From Tomitella fengzijianii (GTDB lineage Bacteria; Actinomycetota; Actinomycetes; Mycobacteriales; Mycobacteriaceae), in assembly GCF_007559025.1 (NCBI RefSeq), contig NZ_CP041765.1:1484679-1548678 (forward strand): 64,000 nt of DNA, in the 5' to 3' direction. A program made the position numbers and the translations under genes. Positions 63,018 to 64,000 of this stretch are shown in pieces (position 1 is the stretch's first letter; every line of letters begins with the position of its first letter). The notes under the pieces were generated by a model. That model ran no database searches, was not told where the DNA came from, and saw nothing but the letters and a program-made list of their open reading frames with translations.

Positions 63018-64000
63018 ATGACGACTGCTGCGTCCAGCTCAGCTTCGCCCGCCACCGCCTCGAGCATGACAGCCCCGCTCGCCGAGCTCGATCCCGAGGT
63101 GGCGCAGGCGATGGGCGGTGAGCTGGCCCGCCAGCGCGACACGCTCGAGATGATCGCGTCGGAGAACTTCGTGCCCCGCGCGGTGCTGCAGGCGCAGGGC
63201 TCCGTGCTCACCAACAAGTACGCGGAGGGCTACCCGGGGCGCCGGTACTACGGCGGCTGCGAGAACGTCGACATCGTCGAGAACCTCGCGCGCGAGCGGG
63301 CAAAGGAGCTGTTCGGCGCCGAGTTCGCGAACGTGCAGCCGCACGCCGGCGCGCAGGCCAACGCGGCCGTGCTCATGGCGCTGATGAACCCGGGCGAGAA
63401 GCTGCTGGGCATGAACCTGGCCCACGGCGGCCACCTCACCCACGGGATGAAGCTCAACTTCTCCGGCAAGCTCTACCAGGTCGCCGCCTACGGGGTGGAC
63501 GAGGCGACGCACCGGGTGGACATGGACCAGGTGCGCAAGGTGGCCCTGGAGGAGCGTCCGCAGGTCATCGTGGCCGGCTGGTCCGCGTACCCGCGCCAGC
63601 TCGATTTCGCCGCGTTCCGCGAGATCGCGAACGAGGTGGGTGCCAAGCTGTGGGTGGACATGGCGCACTTCGCGGGCCTCGTCGCCACGGGGCTGCACCC
63701 GTCGCCGGTGCCGCACGCCGACGTCGTCTCCAGCACAGTGCACAAGACGCTCGGCGGTCCGCGGTCCGGCCTGATCGTGGCCAAGAAGGAGTGGGCGAAG
63801 AAGCTCAACTCGGCCGTGTTCCCCGGCCAGCAGGGCGGGCCGCTGATGCACGCGATCGCCGCCAAGGCCGTGGCGCTGAAAATCGCCGCCACCGAGGAGT
63901 TCGCCGAGCGTCAGCAGCGGGTGCTCGCCGGCTCGAAGATCCTGGCCGAGCGCCTGGGCGCCGCCGACGTGGCCGGCAACGGCATCTCGGTGCTCACCGG
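63018..64000 (+). CDS. glyA: serine hydroxymethyltransferase (5' part, runs off the window)
   Basis: At least 327 residues from ATG 63018 (AGGGAG seven bases upstream); a second ATG at 63066 would start closer to the family consensus. Motifs: [56 protein letters not shown] and the PLP lysine in [14 protein letters not shown]. Makes glycine and methylene-THF from serine. Equivalent to glyA1 (Rv1093), adjacent to coaA as in M. tuberculosis. Confidence 0.97.
   Translation, partial: MTTAASSSASPATASSMTAPLAELDPEVAQAMGGELARQRDTLEMIASENFVPRAVLQAQGSVLTNKYAEGYPGRRYYGGCENVDIVENLARERAKELFGAEFANVQPHAGAQANAAVLMALMNPGEKLLGMNLAHGGHLTHGMKLNFSGKLYQVAAYGVDEATHRVDMDQVRKVALEERPQVIVAGWSAYPRQLDFAAFREIANEVGAKLWVDMAHFAGLVATGLHPSPVPHADVVSSTVHKTLGGPRSGLIVAKKEWAKKLNSAVFPGQQGGPLMHAIAAKAVALKIAATEEFAERQQRVLAGSKILAERLGAADVAGNGISVLT

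Overview
The window is GC-rich DNA from a mycolic-acid actinomycete (order Mycobacteriales; a Gordonia/Tsukamurella/Dietzia/Tomitella-type organism fits better than Mycobacterium itself). Three things point there: mycothiol chemistry (mca), a mycofactocin-coupled dehydrogenase with an MftR-like regulator, and a gene order that follows the M. tuberculosis blocks Rv1023-Rv1026, Rv1074c-Rv1079, Rv1080c-Rv1084/Rv1086 and Rv1092c-Rv1093. Species was not determined.

Layout. (1) 1-2.7 kb: end of eno, FtsB/DivIC-like protein, DUF501 protein, exopolyphosphatase, and a tRNA with a leucine UAA anticodon. (2) 2.7-13.6 kb: SRAP peptidase, Bax-inhibitor-like membrane protein, thiolase, SGNH hydrolase, AAA-LuxR regulator, secreted protein, and the transsulfuration pair cbs-metB. 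(3) 13.6-48.5 kb: about 35 kb of accessory DNA between metB and greA, which are neighbours in M. tuberculosis. (4) 48.6-64 kb: conserved block greA, DUF4307, mca, Rv1083-like, DUF255, then a class I DAHP synthase with a peptide-leader attenuator, a short cis-prenyltransferase, an FMO/esterase/alcohol-dehydrogenase operon with its TetR, coaA, a DUF885 protein and the start of glyA.

The accessory region opens with metabolic and transport genes (flavin monooxygenase, MarR plus ABC exporter, quinoprotein-like secreted propeller, FCD regulator plus MFS transporter, acyl-CoA ligase, VapBC). The most interesting part is a probable anti-phage module spread over 26.7-47.4 kb. It has a protein of unknown family with a coiled coil and a strongly conserved C-terminus, a DUF499 P-loop ATPase with an N-terminal HEPN-like domain, a second small protein with a HEPN-type Rx4H motif, a DUF1156 DNA methyltransferase, an SNF2-type helicase with a C-terminal DUF3883 nuclease-like domain, and a divergent XRE regulator. 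I find one 18-bp motif (core ATGCACAAC) at every promoter of this set: before the DUF499 gene, twice at the methyltransferase start, and between helicase and XRE. This argues that the pieces are one regulon although resistance cargo (cadI-arsR-acr3, erm), a decayed gene and a mycofactocin-type SDR/TetR pair lie between them. A full-length paralog of the unknown protein stands alone 11 kb away beside metB.

Regulatory features worth reading: a Tyr-Trp-x-Phe leader peptide plus terminator before DAHP synthase; a short predicted leaderless peptide ending in an arginine-rich RDRRR before erm; perfect or nested palindromes at the GntR, MarR and VapB promoters; and a palindromic repeat of about 62 bp present twice in convergent gaps.
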